A DNA stretch of 10,709 nt from Alphaproteobacteria bacterium (GTDB taxonomy: Bacteria > Pseudomonadota > Alphaproteobacteria > CACIAM-22H2), in contig CANMWW010000030.1 in assembly GCA_947500965.1 (NCBI GenBank), positions 1 through 10,709 of the forward strand, in the 5' to 3' direction. Numbering within the stretch: position 1 is the stretch's first letter; every line of letters starts with the position of its first letter. The position numbers and the translations under genes were made by a program. Shown here one piece after another: positions 1 through 8,694 of the stretch. Below the pieces are notes generated by a model. The model worked only from the letters and a program-made list of their open reading frames with translations, was not told the origin of the DNA and searched no databases.

Positions 1-1652
1 CCGGCTCGCGCCGCGGCTTCTTCATGCAGGACCCGCGCACCGGCGGCGATGGCGATCCCTGGACGTCGGACGCGGTCTTCGTCTCGACCGGGACGGCGGC
101 GCCTATGGTAGCGCCGGGCGACGCGGTGCACGTGTCCGGCCGCGTCGCCGAGCAGCGCGGCGGCAATCACAGCCTTTCCGTCACGCAGCTCGTCGAGGCC
201 AGCGTCGTCGTCACGGCGCGCGGCGTGCCCCTGCCCGCGCCGACGACCATCGGCGCCGCCGGCCGCGCGCCGCCCGCGCGCATCGCGCCGGACATCGGCG
301 GCAGCGTCGAGGGCCCGGCGCATCGCTTCGATCCCGTCGCCAACGCGATCGACTTCGACGAGACGCTGGAGGGCATGCGCGTGCGCGTCGCCGGCGCGGT
401 CGCGATCGGGCCGCGCAACTCCTTCGGCGAGATCCCTATCCTGCCCGACCTTGGCGCCGGCGCGGGCCTGCGCAGCGCGCGCGGCGCGATGGTCGCCGGC
501 CCGGATGGCGGGCCGGCGGGGCGGCTGGTCGCCGACGACGCGCTGATCGGGTCGGCGGCGATGCCGCGCGCGCGGGTCGGCGACCGGCTCGGCGACGCGG
601 AGGGCGTCATGGACTACGCCTTCGCGGCCTGGCGCCTGCTGCTCACCGCGCCGCCGGGACTCGAGCCGGGCCGGATCGCGCCGGAGGTCGCGGCGCCCGC
701 GCGGCCGGGCGAGGTCTCGATCGCGGCCTTCAACGTCCAGAACCTCTCCGGCGACTCGCGCACGGCGAAGTTCGCGTCGATCGCGCGCCAGGTCGCGGGC
801 GCGCTGCGCGCGCCGGAGATCCTCGCGCTCTCCGAGATCCAGGACTCGGACGGCACGGTCGACAGCGGCACGGTCTCCGCCGGGCGGACCTATGACCGGC
901 TGCTCGCGGCGATCGTCGCCGCGGGCGGGCCGCGCTACGCGGTGGCGCAGGTCGATCCAGCGGACGGCGCGGATGGCGGCGCGCCCGGCGGGAACATCCG
1001 CGTCGCCTTCCTCTACGACCCCGCGCGGGTCGGCTTCACGCCGCGACCGGGGGGCGCGGCGGATGTCGCGGTGGGGATTCGCGCCGATGGCGGCCTCGAC
1101 GCAAATCCCGGCCGGATCGAGCCGCTCGACCCGGCCTGGGGCTCGGCGCCCGACGGGAGCGACGGCAGCCGAAAGCCGCTCGCGGCGGAGTTCGAGGTCG
1201 CGGGGCGGCGCATCGTGCTCGTCGCCGCGCATCTCAAGTCGAAGTCGGAGGACCAGCCGGATTTCGGGCGGTACCAGTCGCCGGCACGGCCCGGCGAGGC
1301 GCAGCGCCTCGCCCAGGCCGGCGTGATCGCCGATTTCGTGCGACGCCTCGCCGAGGCCGATCCCGATGCCGGCATCGCGGTGCTCGGCGACTTCAACGAC
1401 GGGGGCGAGTCCGCGACGCTGGCGCGCCTCGCGGAGGCCGGGCTCATGGACCTCGCGCTCACGCTGCCGCCGGAGGAGCGCTATTCCTACGTCTTCGGTG
1501 GCGTGGCGGAGGACCTCGACCACGTGCTCGTGAACGAGGTCCTGCACGGCGCCGCGTCCCTCGACATCGTCCACGCGAACGCGGAGTTCCTGCCCTCCGA
1601 GCGCGCGAGCGACCACGACCCGCTGCTCGCGCGGTTCTCCTTTGTCCTTGCC

Positions 1653-1724
1653 GTGCCCGAGCCTGCCCCGCTCCTCGCGCTCCTGCCCGCCGCCGTGCTC
1701 GCCGCCCGCCGCCGGGCGCGCGGC
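1653..1724 (+). other. PEP-CTERM-like C-terminal sorting signal
   Basis: The codons read VPEPAPLL, then a short hydrophobic stretch (LLALLPAAVLAA), then RRRARG. This is the three-part layout of PEP-CTERM signals: a Val-Pro-Glu-Pro motif, a membrane segment and a basic cluster. Such signals are processed by exosortase (XrtA/EpsH family), usually in bacteria that make extracellular polysaccharide. The hydrophobic segment is short (about 12-14 residues) compared with the usual ~20. No exosortase gene lies in this window. Confidence 0.6.
1703..1718. terminator. Short GC hairpin at the convergent gene boundary (possible terminator)
   Basis: CGCCCG (1703-1708) can pair with CGGGCG (1713-1718) around a 4-nt CCGC loop. 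It lies in the Arg codons of the nuclease tail and 7 bases past the sirtuin stop on the minus strand. There is no T tract on either side. With no intergenic space between these convergent genes, it is the only terminator-like structure available, but a 6-bp stem in such GC-rich DNA may be chance. Confidence 0.2.
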
Positions 1725-2437
1725 TCAGCCTGCGTCGCGCAGGAGCGTGGCGAGGAAGGCGGGCACGGTCTCGCTCGCCGGGCCCTCGATGCGCGCGTCG
1801 AAGGCGCGCGACATGGCGCCGGGCTCGAGGTTGAGCTCCACCGTGCGCGCGCGGCCCGCGACCTCGGCGACGAAGCCCGCGGCGGGATGGACCTGGCCGC
1901 TGGTGCCGATCGCCATGAAGAGGTCGCAGCCATCGAGCGCGGCGCCGATCTCGTCCATCGCGAGCGGCATCTCGCCGAACCACACGACATGCGGCCGCAT
2001 GCCCTCCGCGCGGCCGCAGGACGGGCAGGCCGTCGCGACCGAGAGATCCTCCTGCCACGGCGCGACATGGCCGCAATGGCCGCAGCGCGCCTTGCCGAGC
2101 TCGCCATGCATGTGCACGAGGCGCCGCGAGCCCGCGCGCGCATGCAGGTCGTCGACGTTCTGCGTGACGAGCAGGAACCCGCCCGGCCACTCGCGCTCGA
2201 AGCGCGCCAGCGCGAGATGCGCCGCGTTGGGCGCGATCGCGGGGTCGCGCAGCTGCGCGCGGCGCGCGTTGTAGAATTCGTGGACGCGTGCCGGGTCGCG
2301 CGCGAAGGCGCCGGGCGTCGCGACGTCCTCCACCCGCACCCGCGCCCAGATCCCGTCCGGGTCGCGGAACGTGGCGAGGCCCGATTCGCGGCTGATGCCC
2401 GCGCCGGTCAGGACGACGACCGAGGGATGGCGCGCGG

Positions 2438-2441
<4 letters not shown>
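1725..2441 (-). CDS. cobB: NAD-dependent protein deacylase, class III (CobB/SIRT5-like) sirtuin
   Basis: This 238-residue protein removes acyl groups from protein lysines using NAD. Visible motifs are GAGIS (13-17), TFRD (24-27), TQNVDD (93-98), the HMHGE catalytic segment with His112, zinc ligands Cys120/Cys123 and Cys139/Cys142, WFGEMP (154-159) and the GTS NAD-binding loop (179-181). FYNARR (56-61) carries the Tyr57/Arg60 pair that in E. coli CobB and SIRT5 binds succinyl or malonyl lysine, so desuccinylase as well as deacetylase activity is plausible. The start ATG at 2441 overlaps the uvrB stop as ATGA, with GGAAG five bases away. An in-frame ATG at 2450 would add three residues but has no better ribosome binding site. 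The stop at 1725 abuts the tail of the convergent nuclease gene. Length and motifs are complete; the N-terminal extension of E. coli CobB is absent. Confidence 0.93.
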
Positions 2442-4660
<2,219 letters not shown>

Positions 4661-4729
4661 GCCACAAATATGCATCTCCGCCGCGCGGAGGCGAGTCGCG
4701 CGCGCATGCCGCTCGGCTATGCTCGCCCC
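4661..4729. promoter_or_regulatory. Divergent promoter region between uvrB and the cysteine hydrolase
   Basis: This short gap must carry both promoters. It holds the only AT-rich patch nearby, ACAAATATGCAT (4664-4675), whose reverse strand offers a weak CATATT -10 for uvrB. TATGCT (4718-4723) lies 6 bases before the hydrolase ATG at 4730 and could be a -10 of a nearly leaderless transcript. A 6-bp hairpin, CTCCGC/GCGGAG (4676-4681 with 4685-4690), sits between them. No convincing -35 boxes are visible, so the promoter assignments are weak. Confidence 0.35.
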
Positions 4730-5413
4730 ATGCCATGGCCCCTGCCCGACATCGTCCTCGAGAACGCCCGCGCGCGCCGCGGGCGGCTCGAGGTCTTCGA
4801 CGCGATCGACCCTGCGCGCTGCGCCCTGCTGGTCGTCGACATGCAGCTCGCCTGGACCAGCACGGAGGGGCCGATGCACGTCCCCGACGCGGCGGCGATC
4901 GTGCCGGGCATCAACGCCCTGGCCGCGTCGCTGCGCGCGCGGGGCGGCCTCGTCGCCTGGATCCAGCACTCCAACGCGCCACCGGGCTCGCCGCTGCACT
5001 GGGAGACCTTCTACGCGAACTTCGTCCGGCCGGAGCGGCGCGCGGCCTCGCTGCGCACGCTGGCGCCGGGCGCGCCGCTCCACGCCCTCGACCCCGCGCT
5101 GGACGTGCGCGAGGGCGACCTGCGGCTGCGCAAGTACAGGTTCAGCGCCTTCACCCGCAACCCGGAGGACCCGGAGGCGCTGCTGCGCGCGCGCGGCATC
5201 GACACGGTCGTGGTCACGGGCGTCGCCACCAACATCTGCTGCGAGTCGACCGCGCGCGACGCGATGATGCGCGACTTCCGCGTCTTCATGCCCCATGACG
5301 CCGTGACCGCGGGCAGCGCCGAGGCGCATGGCGCGGGGCTGCTCGCCGTCGCGCAGGTCTTCGCCGACATCCGCCCGGTCGAGGCGCTGCTGCGCCTCGT
5401 GGAGGCGTCGTGA
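4730..5413 (+). CDS. Isochorismatase-family cysteine hydrolase (RutB/amidohydrolase-like)
   Basis: This 227-residue cytoplasmic enzyme has the complete catalytic triad of the isochorismatase-like hydrolase superfamily: Asp37 in LLVVDMQ, Lys135 in LRKYRFSAF and Cys170 in GVATNICCES, followed by the usual TARDA helix. The K-Y-R-F-S-A-F and N-I-C-C-E-S-T segments resemble RutB and other amide- or urea-type hydrolases (biuret hydrolase, ureidoacrylate amidohydrolase, N-carbamoyl amidases) more than true isochorismatases, which carry an extra carrier-protein domain. The substrate cannot be read from the sequence. No other rut pyrimidine-degradation gene is adjacent. The gene runs divergently from uvrB and overlaps the GNAT gene by a GTGA junction. 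An upstream in-frame ATG at 4706 (8 more residues, GGAGG 14 bases before it) is an alternative start; 4730 fits family length but lacks a clear Shine-Dalgarno and may be leaderless. Confidence 0.88.
   Translation: MPWPLPDIVLENARARRGRLEVFDAIDPARCALLVVDMQLAWTSTEGPMHVPDAAAIVPGINALAASLRARGGLVAWIQHSNAPPGSPLHWETFYANFVRPERRAASLRTLAPGAPLHALDPALDVREGDLRLRKYRFSAFTRNPEDPEALLRARGIDTVVVTGVATNICCESTARDAMMRDFRVFMPHDAVTAGSAEAHGAGLLAVAQVFADIRPVEALLRLVEAS
5401..5413 (+). promoter_or_regulatory. GGAGG ribosome binding site and GTGA overlap (hydrolase to GNAT)
   Basis: GGAGG (5401-5405) lies four bases before GTG (5410-5412), which overlaps the hydrolase stop TGA (5411-5413). The good Shine-Dalgarno supports the GTG start of the acetyltransferase and suggests the two proteins are translated together. 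Confidence 0.75.
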
Positions 5414-5913
5414 GCGCCCCGCGTGCCGCGACGCGCATCCTGCGCGCCGACTTCGCCGACGCGGCGCATGGGCGCGCGCTGGTGGCGCTGCTCGAGGCCT
5501 ATGCGCTCGACCCCGCCGGCGGCGGCGCGCCGCTCGGCGCGCATGCGCGCGCCAGCCTCGTGCCGGGCCTCGCCGCGCGGCCCCATGCCTTCGCCGTGCT
5601 CGCCTTCGACGGCGACGAGCCGGTCGGCCTCGCGATCTGCTTCGAGGGCTTCTCCACCTTCGCGGGCCGGCCGCTGGTCAACGTCCACGACGTCTTCGTC
5701 GTCGCCTCGCGCCGCGGCCGCGGCATCGCGGAGGCCATGCTCGGCCTGGTCGAGCGCATCGCGCGCGAGCGCGGGGCGTGCAAGCTCACGCTCGAGGTGC
5801 TGTCCGGCAACGAGGGCGCGAAGCGCCTCTACGCCCGGCTCGGCTTCGGCGCCTACGCGCTCGACCCGGCGCTGGGCGACGCGCGGTTCTGGCAGAAGCC
5901 GCTCTCGCCGTGA
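5410..5913 (+). CDS. GNAT-family N-acetyltransferase
   Basis: This 167-residue single-domain acetyl-CoA-dependent acetyltransferase has the GNAT motif A at HDVFVVASRRGRGIAEAML (93-111): beta strand, then the R-R-G-R-G-I pyrophosphate-binding loop (101-106), then a helix. It also has the later EVLSGNEGAKRLYARLGF segment (129-146) with the typical Asn134 and Y-x3-GF ending. The N-terminal half has GLAICFEGFSTFAGRPLVNV, as in GNATs near polyamine or amino-acid acetyltransferases; the acceptor cannot be predicted. The start is GTG with a well-placed GGAGG, overlapping the stop of the preceding hydrolase, so the two likely form an operon. The aminotransferase gene begins 90 bases later with its own leader. 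Confidence 0.88.
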   Translation: MSAPRAATRILRADFADAAHGRALVALLEAYALDPAGGGAPLGAHARASLVPGLAARPHAFAVLAFDGDEPVGLAICFEGFSTFAGRPLVNVHDVFVVASRRGRGIAEAMLGLVERIARERGACKLTLEVLSGNEGAKRLYARLGFGAYALDPALGDARFWQKPLSP

Positions 5914-5940
5914 TTGCCGGTCCCGGCTCCGGGGCATAAG
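5914..5940 (+). promoter_or_regulatory. Candidate promoter for the aminotransferase gene
   Basis: TTGCCG (5914-5919) and CATAAG (5935-5940) resemble -35 and -10 elements (four of six consensus bases each) with a 15-base spacer, slightly short. The site starts right after the GNAT stop. It would put the transcript start near 5947, just before the hairpin at 5950-5972. Confidence 0.4.
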
Positions 5941-5949
5941 GTGCGCGCC

Positions 5950-5972
5950 CGCGGCCCCCGGCGGGGGTCGCG
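5950..5972 (+). promoter_or_regulatory. Strong GC hairpin in the aminotransferase 5' leader
   Basis: CGCGGCCCCC (5950-5959) pairs with GGGGGTCGCG (5963-5972) around a GGC loop: ten pairs, one of them G-U. No T run follows, so a standard Rho-independent terminator for the GNAT operon is unlikely. It ends 31 bases before the ATG and leaves the AGGA ribosome binding site (5991-5994) free. It could stabilise the 5' end of the aminotransferase mRNA or separate the two transcripts. Confidence 0.45.
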
Positions 5973-6003
5973 CCGCCCCACTCCAATTCCAGGACCGCGT
6001 CCC

Positions 6004-7206
6004 ATGGGAATCCTCGCCGAGCGCCTCAAGGCCATCAAGCCGTCCCCGACCATCGCCGTCACCAACAAGGCGCGCGAGCTCAAGGCCGCCGGGCGCGACG
6101 TGATCGGGCTCGGCGCGGGCGAGCCGGACTTCCCCACGCCGGAGAACGTCAAGCAGGCGGGCATCCGCGCGATCCAGAACGACGACACGAAGTACACGGC
6201 CGTCGACGGCACCCCGGCGCTGAAGCAGGCGATCATCGCGAAGTTCAAGCGCGAGAACGGGCTGACCTACGCGCCGAACCAGATCATCGTCGGCACGGGC
6301 GGCAAGCAGGTGCTCTACAACGCGCTGGTCGCGACGCTCGACAAGGGCGACGAGGTCATCATCCCCGCGCCCTACTGGGTGAGCTACCCGGACATGGTGG
6401 CGCTGGCGGACGGCACGCCGGTGTCCGTCGCCTGCCCGCAGAACAACGGCTTCAAGCTGCGCCCCGAGGACCTCGAGGCCGCGATCACGCCGCGCACCAA
6501 GTGGGTGATCCTCAACTCGCCCTCGAACCCTACCGGCGCCGGCTACACCTGGGCGGAGATGAAGGCGCTGACCGACGTGCTGCTGCGCCACCCGCATGTC
6601 TGGGTGCTGACCGACGACATGTACGAGCACCTCGTCTACGACGACTTCAAGTTCTGCACGCCCGCGCAGGTCGAGCCGAGGCTCTACGACCGCACGCTGA
6701 CGACCAACGGCGTGTCGAAGGCCTATTGCATGACCGGCTGGCGCATCGGCTATGCCGGCGGCCCGGCGGAGCTCATCAAGGCGATGTCGACGATCCAGTC
6801 GCAGTCGACCTCGAACCCGTCCTCGATCAGCCAGGCCGCCGCGGTCGAGGCGCTGAACGGCCCTCAGGACTTCATCCCGCGCAACAACGAGGCCTTCAAG
6901 CGCCGCCGCGACCTCGTCGTGTCGATGCTCAACCAGGCGCAGGGCATCCACTGCCCGACGCCCGAGGGCGCGTTCTACGTCTACCCGTCCTGCGCCGGGA
7001 CGATCGGCAGGAAGACCCCGCAGGGCAAGATGATCGAGACCGACACGGACTTCGTCGAGTACCTGCTCGAGGCCGAGGGCGTCGCGGTGGTGCAGGGCAC
7101 GGCCTTCGGCCTCGCCCCCTATTTCCGCATCTCCTACGCGACCTCGGACGAGCAGCTGCGCGAGGCCTGCCTGCGCATCCAGCGCGCCTGCGCCGCGCTG
7201 CGCTGA
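6004..7206 (+). CDS. aatA: Class I PLP-dependent aminotransferase (aspartate / possibly prephenate aminotransferase)
   Basis: This 400-residue fold-type I enzyme matches the bacterial Ib aspartate aminotransferase family common in alphaproteobacteria (Rhizobium AatA type). It should exchange amino groups between aspartate and 2-oxoglutarate; several members also make arogenate from prephenate. Visible features are the N-terminal KPSPTIAVTNKARELKAAG segment (12-30), GAGEPDFPTP (37-46), YTAVDGTPALKQA (64-76), SPSNPTGA (172-179) with Asn175, TDDMYEHL (203-210) with Asp204 for the pyridine nitrogen and Tyr207, the Schiff-base Lys239 in NGVSKAYCMTGWRIGY, and Arg375 in YFRISYA for the substrate carboxylate. 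ATG at 6004 has AGGA nine bases upstream and fits the family N-terminus. It is the last plus-strand gene before a convergent pair. Family assignment is very firm; aspartate versus prephenate or another substrate is not settled by sequence alone. Confidence 0.93.
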   Translation: MGILAERLKAIKPSPTIAVTNKARELKAAGRDVIGLGAGEPDFPTPENVKQAGIRAIQNDDTKYTAVDGTPALKQAIIAKFKRENGLTYAPNQIIVGTGGKQVLYNALVATLDKGDEVIIPAPYWVSYPDMVALADGTPVSVACPQNNGFKLRPEDLEAAITPRTKWVILNSPSNPTGAGYTWAEMKALTDVLLRHPHVWVLTDDMYEHLVYDDFKFCTPAQVEPRLYDRTLTTNGVSKAYCMTGWRIGYAGGPAELIKAMSTIQSQSTSNPSSISQAAAVEALNGPQDFIPRNNEAFKRRRDLVVSMLNQAQGIHCPTPEGAFYVYPSCAGTIGRKTPQGKMIETDTDFVEYLLEAEGVAVVQGTAFGLAPYFRISYATSDEQLREACLRIQRACAALR

Positions 7207-7213
7207 CCGCGGC

Positions 7214-7238
7214 GGCGGGCTGCCATCGGCGGCCCGCC
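7214..7238. terminator. Shared hairpin between convergent aminotransferase and D-amino-acid lyase genes
   Basis: GGCGGGCTGCC (7214-7224) pairs with GGCGGCCCGCC (7228-7238) around an ATC loop: eleven pairs including one G-U. It starts 8 bases after the aminotransferase stop and lies 18 bases past the stop of the convergent gene, filling most of the 49-base gap. It has no U tract on either strand, so it would be a non-canonical bidirectional terminator or a 3'-end stabiliser. Confidence 0.55.
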
Positions 7239-7255
7239 CTCCGCAGGCCCGGCCT

Positions 7256-8560
7256 TCAGAAGAAGGTCCGCACCGCGCCGACGACGTCGTAGCCGGAATC
7301 GACGAGCATCATCGCCTGCCACTTGTCGAAGGTGGTGCAGGGATGGCCCATGCCGAAGGCGACCATGTCGCCGACCGCGAGAGGGCTCGACGCCGGCAGC
7401 ACGAGGTGGCCATGCTGGTCGTTGAGCCCCTCGATCGCATGGCCCGCGCCGACGGGCTCGGGACGCTGCATCGCGCCGGGGCGGAACCACAGCGTCGGCA
7501 CGGGCCAGCCCGCGTCGGTGCCGATGTCACGACGGCCCATCGAGACGATGGCCTTCGTCGGGTCGGGGCGCGACTGCACCCAGGCCCAGACCTCGAGCGC
7601 GGGCTCGAGGTCGTGGCGCGGCAGCCCGACCTCGCCCGCCGCCTTCATGCGGCGGAACTGCTTCTCGTAGCCCATCGAGTCGTGCGCGATGTAGCAGCCG
7701 CTGCGGATCACGCGCAGGACCGGCCCGCCGAGGTCGATGCCCGCGAGGCGCCGCGCCACGCGGTCGAAGAAGGCGCTGCCGCCCGCGGTCAGCACGACCG
7801 GCGCGCCGCGGCGGAACAGCCCGCGGGCAGCCACGGCGGTCGCCACCGCGGCATAGGTCTCGAGGAACGAGTCGACGGCCTCGGTCGTCGCGAGCAGGCC
7901 CTCGAAGGCCTCGATGCCGGCCAGCCGCAGCCCCGGCGTGCGCGCCACCGCCTCGGCGACCGCGATCGCCTTCTCCACGTCGCGGCAGCCCGTGCGGCCG
8001 CCCGGGTATCCCACCTCGAGCAGCACGTCGATCGCGCGGTCCGTGCCCGCGCGGCGCGCGCCGGCGGCGAGCATCTCGACGCCCTCCGGCGAGTCCGCGA
8101 GCAGGTAGAGCTCGAAGCCGGGATCGGCCTTCAGCGCCGCGTAGCAGGCGTCGATCGCGACGCGGCCCATGGGCTGGTTGGCCATCAGCACGCGCCTGGC
8201 GCCGAAATGCCGCGCCACCGCCATCTGGTGGATCGTGCCGACGGTGATCGCCCAGGCGCCGTCGCGCAGCTGCAGCGCGAAGAGCTGCGGCGCCATCGTC
8301 GTCTTGCCGTGCGGCGCGATCACGAGCCCGTTGAGCGACAGGAACTCCTTCATCCAGCGGCTGTTCGCGCGCAGGCGGTCGACATGCATCACCGCCGCCG
8401 GCAGCGGCAGGTCGCCGCGCAGCAGGTTCCATCCCTGCCGGCCGACATCGCCGAGGCGCAGCGCGCCGGCGGCGGGCGGGATGCCCTTGACCAGCGGGCC
8501 GAGCGGCGTGGCGTCGAGCTCCGCGGCATTGGCGAGCGGAGCGAAGTCGTTCAGGTCCAT
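7256..8560 (-). CDS. DSD1-type D-serine dehydratase / D-threonine aldolase-family PLP enzyme ('amino acid deaminase')
   Basis: This 434-residue fold-type III PLP enzyme has an alanine-racemase-like N-terminal barrel and a C-terminal D-serine dehydratase-like domain. The PLP lysine is Lys86 in APHGKTTMAPQL, a hallmark of the family, followed by WAITVGTIHQ. A GG-S phosphate-binding segment (LTAGGSAFFDRV) and HDSMGYEKQF follow. The C-terminal GMGHPCTTFDKWQ has His406 and Cys408, matching the His-x-Cys metal site of zinc-dependent D-serine dehydratase. Expected chemistry is metal-assisted beta-elimination of D-serine-like amino acids (or 3-hydroxy-D-aspartate), or retro-aldol cleavage of D-threonine; the substrate is not decided. 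The start at 8560 has GGGGAGAA about seven bases upstream. The gene is divergent from kynureninase, sharing a 134-bp control region, and convergent with the aminotransferase. It is full length with no broken motif. Confidence 0.88.
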   Translation of the reverse strand: MDLNDFAPLANAAELDATPLGPLVKGIPPAAGALRLGDVGRQGWNLLRGDLPLPAAVMHVDRLRANSRWMKEFLSLNGLVIAPHGKTTMAPQLFALQLRDGAWAITVGTIHQMAVARHFGARRVLMANQPMGRVAIDACYAALKADPGFELYLLADSPEGVEMLAAGARRAGTDRAIDVLLEVGYPGGRTGCRDVEKAIAVAEAVARTPGLRLAGIEAFEGLLATTEAVDSFLETYAAVATAVAARGLFRRGAPVVLTAGGSAFFDRVARRLAGIDLGGPVLRVIRSGCYIAHDSMGYEKQFRRMKAAGEVGLPRHDLEPALEVWAWVQSRPDPTKAIVSMGRRDIGTDAGWPVPTLWFRPGAMQRPEPVGAGHAIEGLNDQHGHLVLPASSPLAVGDMVAFGMGHPCTTFDKWQAMMLVDSGYDVVGAVRTFF

Positions 8561-8611
8561 GGCGTCGTTCTCCCCGCGCCGACACTAGGACAGAAGCCGT
8601 GGCCACTGGAA

Positions 8612-8627
8612 CAAGCGAGGAGGCTTG
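8612..8627. promoter_or_regulatory. CAAGC-N6-GCTTG dyad in the lyase/kynureninase divergent promoter region
   Basis: CAAGC (8612-8616) and GCTTG (8623-8627) form a perfect inverted repeat with a 6-base GAGGAG centre, in the middle of the 134-bp region (8561-8694) between two divergent genes. The layout fits an operator for a dimeric regulator; the kynurenine operon regulator KynR of other bacteria is an Lrp-type protein, but its site cannot be assigned here. TAGTGT on the minus strand (8583-8588 region) is a weak -10 candidate for the lyase gene. Confidence 0.35.
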
Positions 8628-8682
8628 CGCGCCGCCGCGCCCGCGCCCCAACGTGGGCGGTGGTCCGGCGCGCGCCGCGACG

Positions 8683-8689
8683 AAGGAGG
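8683..8689 (+). promoter_or_regulatory. Strong ribosome binding site of kynureninase (AAGGAGG)
   Basis: AAGGAGG ends five bases before ATG at 8695. It is the best Shine-Dalgarno in the window and decides the kynU start against an upstream in-frame GTG at 8599. Confidence 0.85.
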
Positions 8690-8694
8690 AAGAC

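Noticed and set aside
4661..4729. SOS (LexA) box upstream of uvrB.
   Set aside because: No GTTC-N7-GTTC or close variant is present in the upstream region on either strand.
5011..6951. Long minus-strand open frame opposite the hydrolase, GNAT and aminotransferase genes.
   Set aside because: It crosses three genes with clear catalytic motifs on the other strand; composition is low-complexity Arg/Ala/Val/Gly and no domain is recognisable.
8599..8694. N-terminal extension of kynureninase from GTG at 8599.
   Set aside because: The extension is Pro/Arg/Ala-rich with no family counterpart, and AAGGAGG at 8683-8689 points to ATG at 8695.
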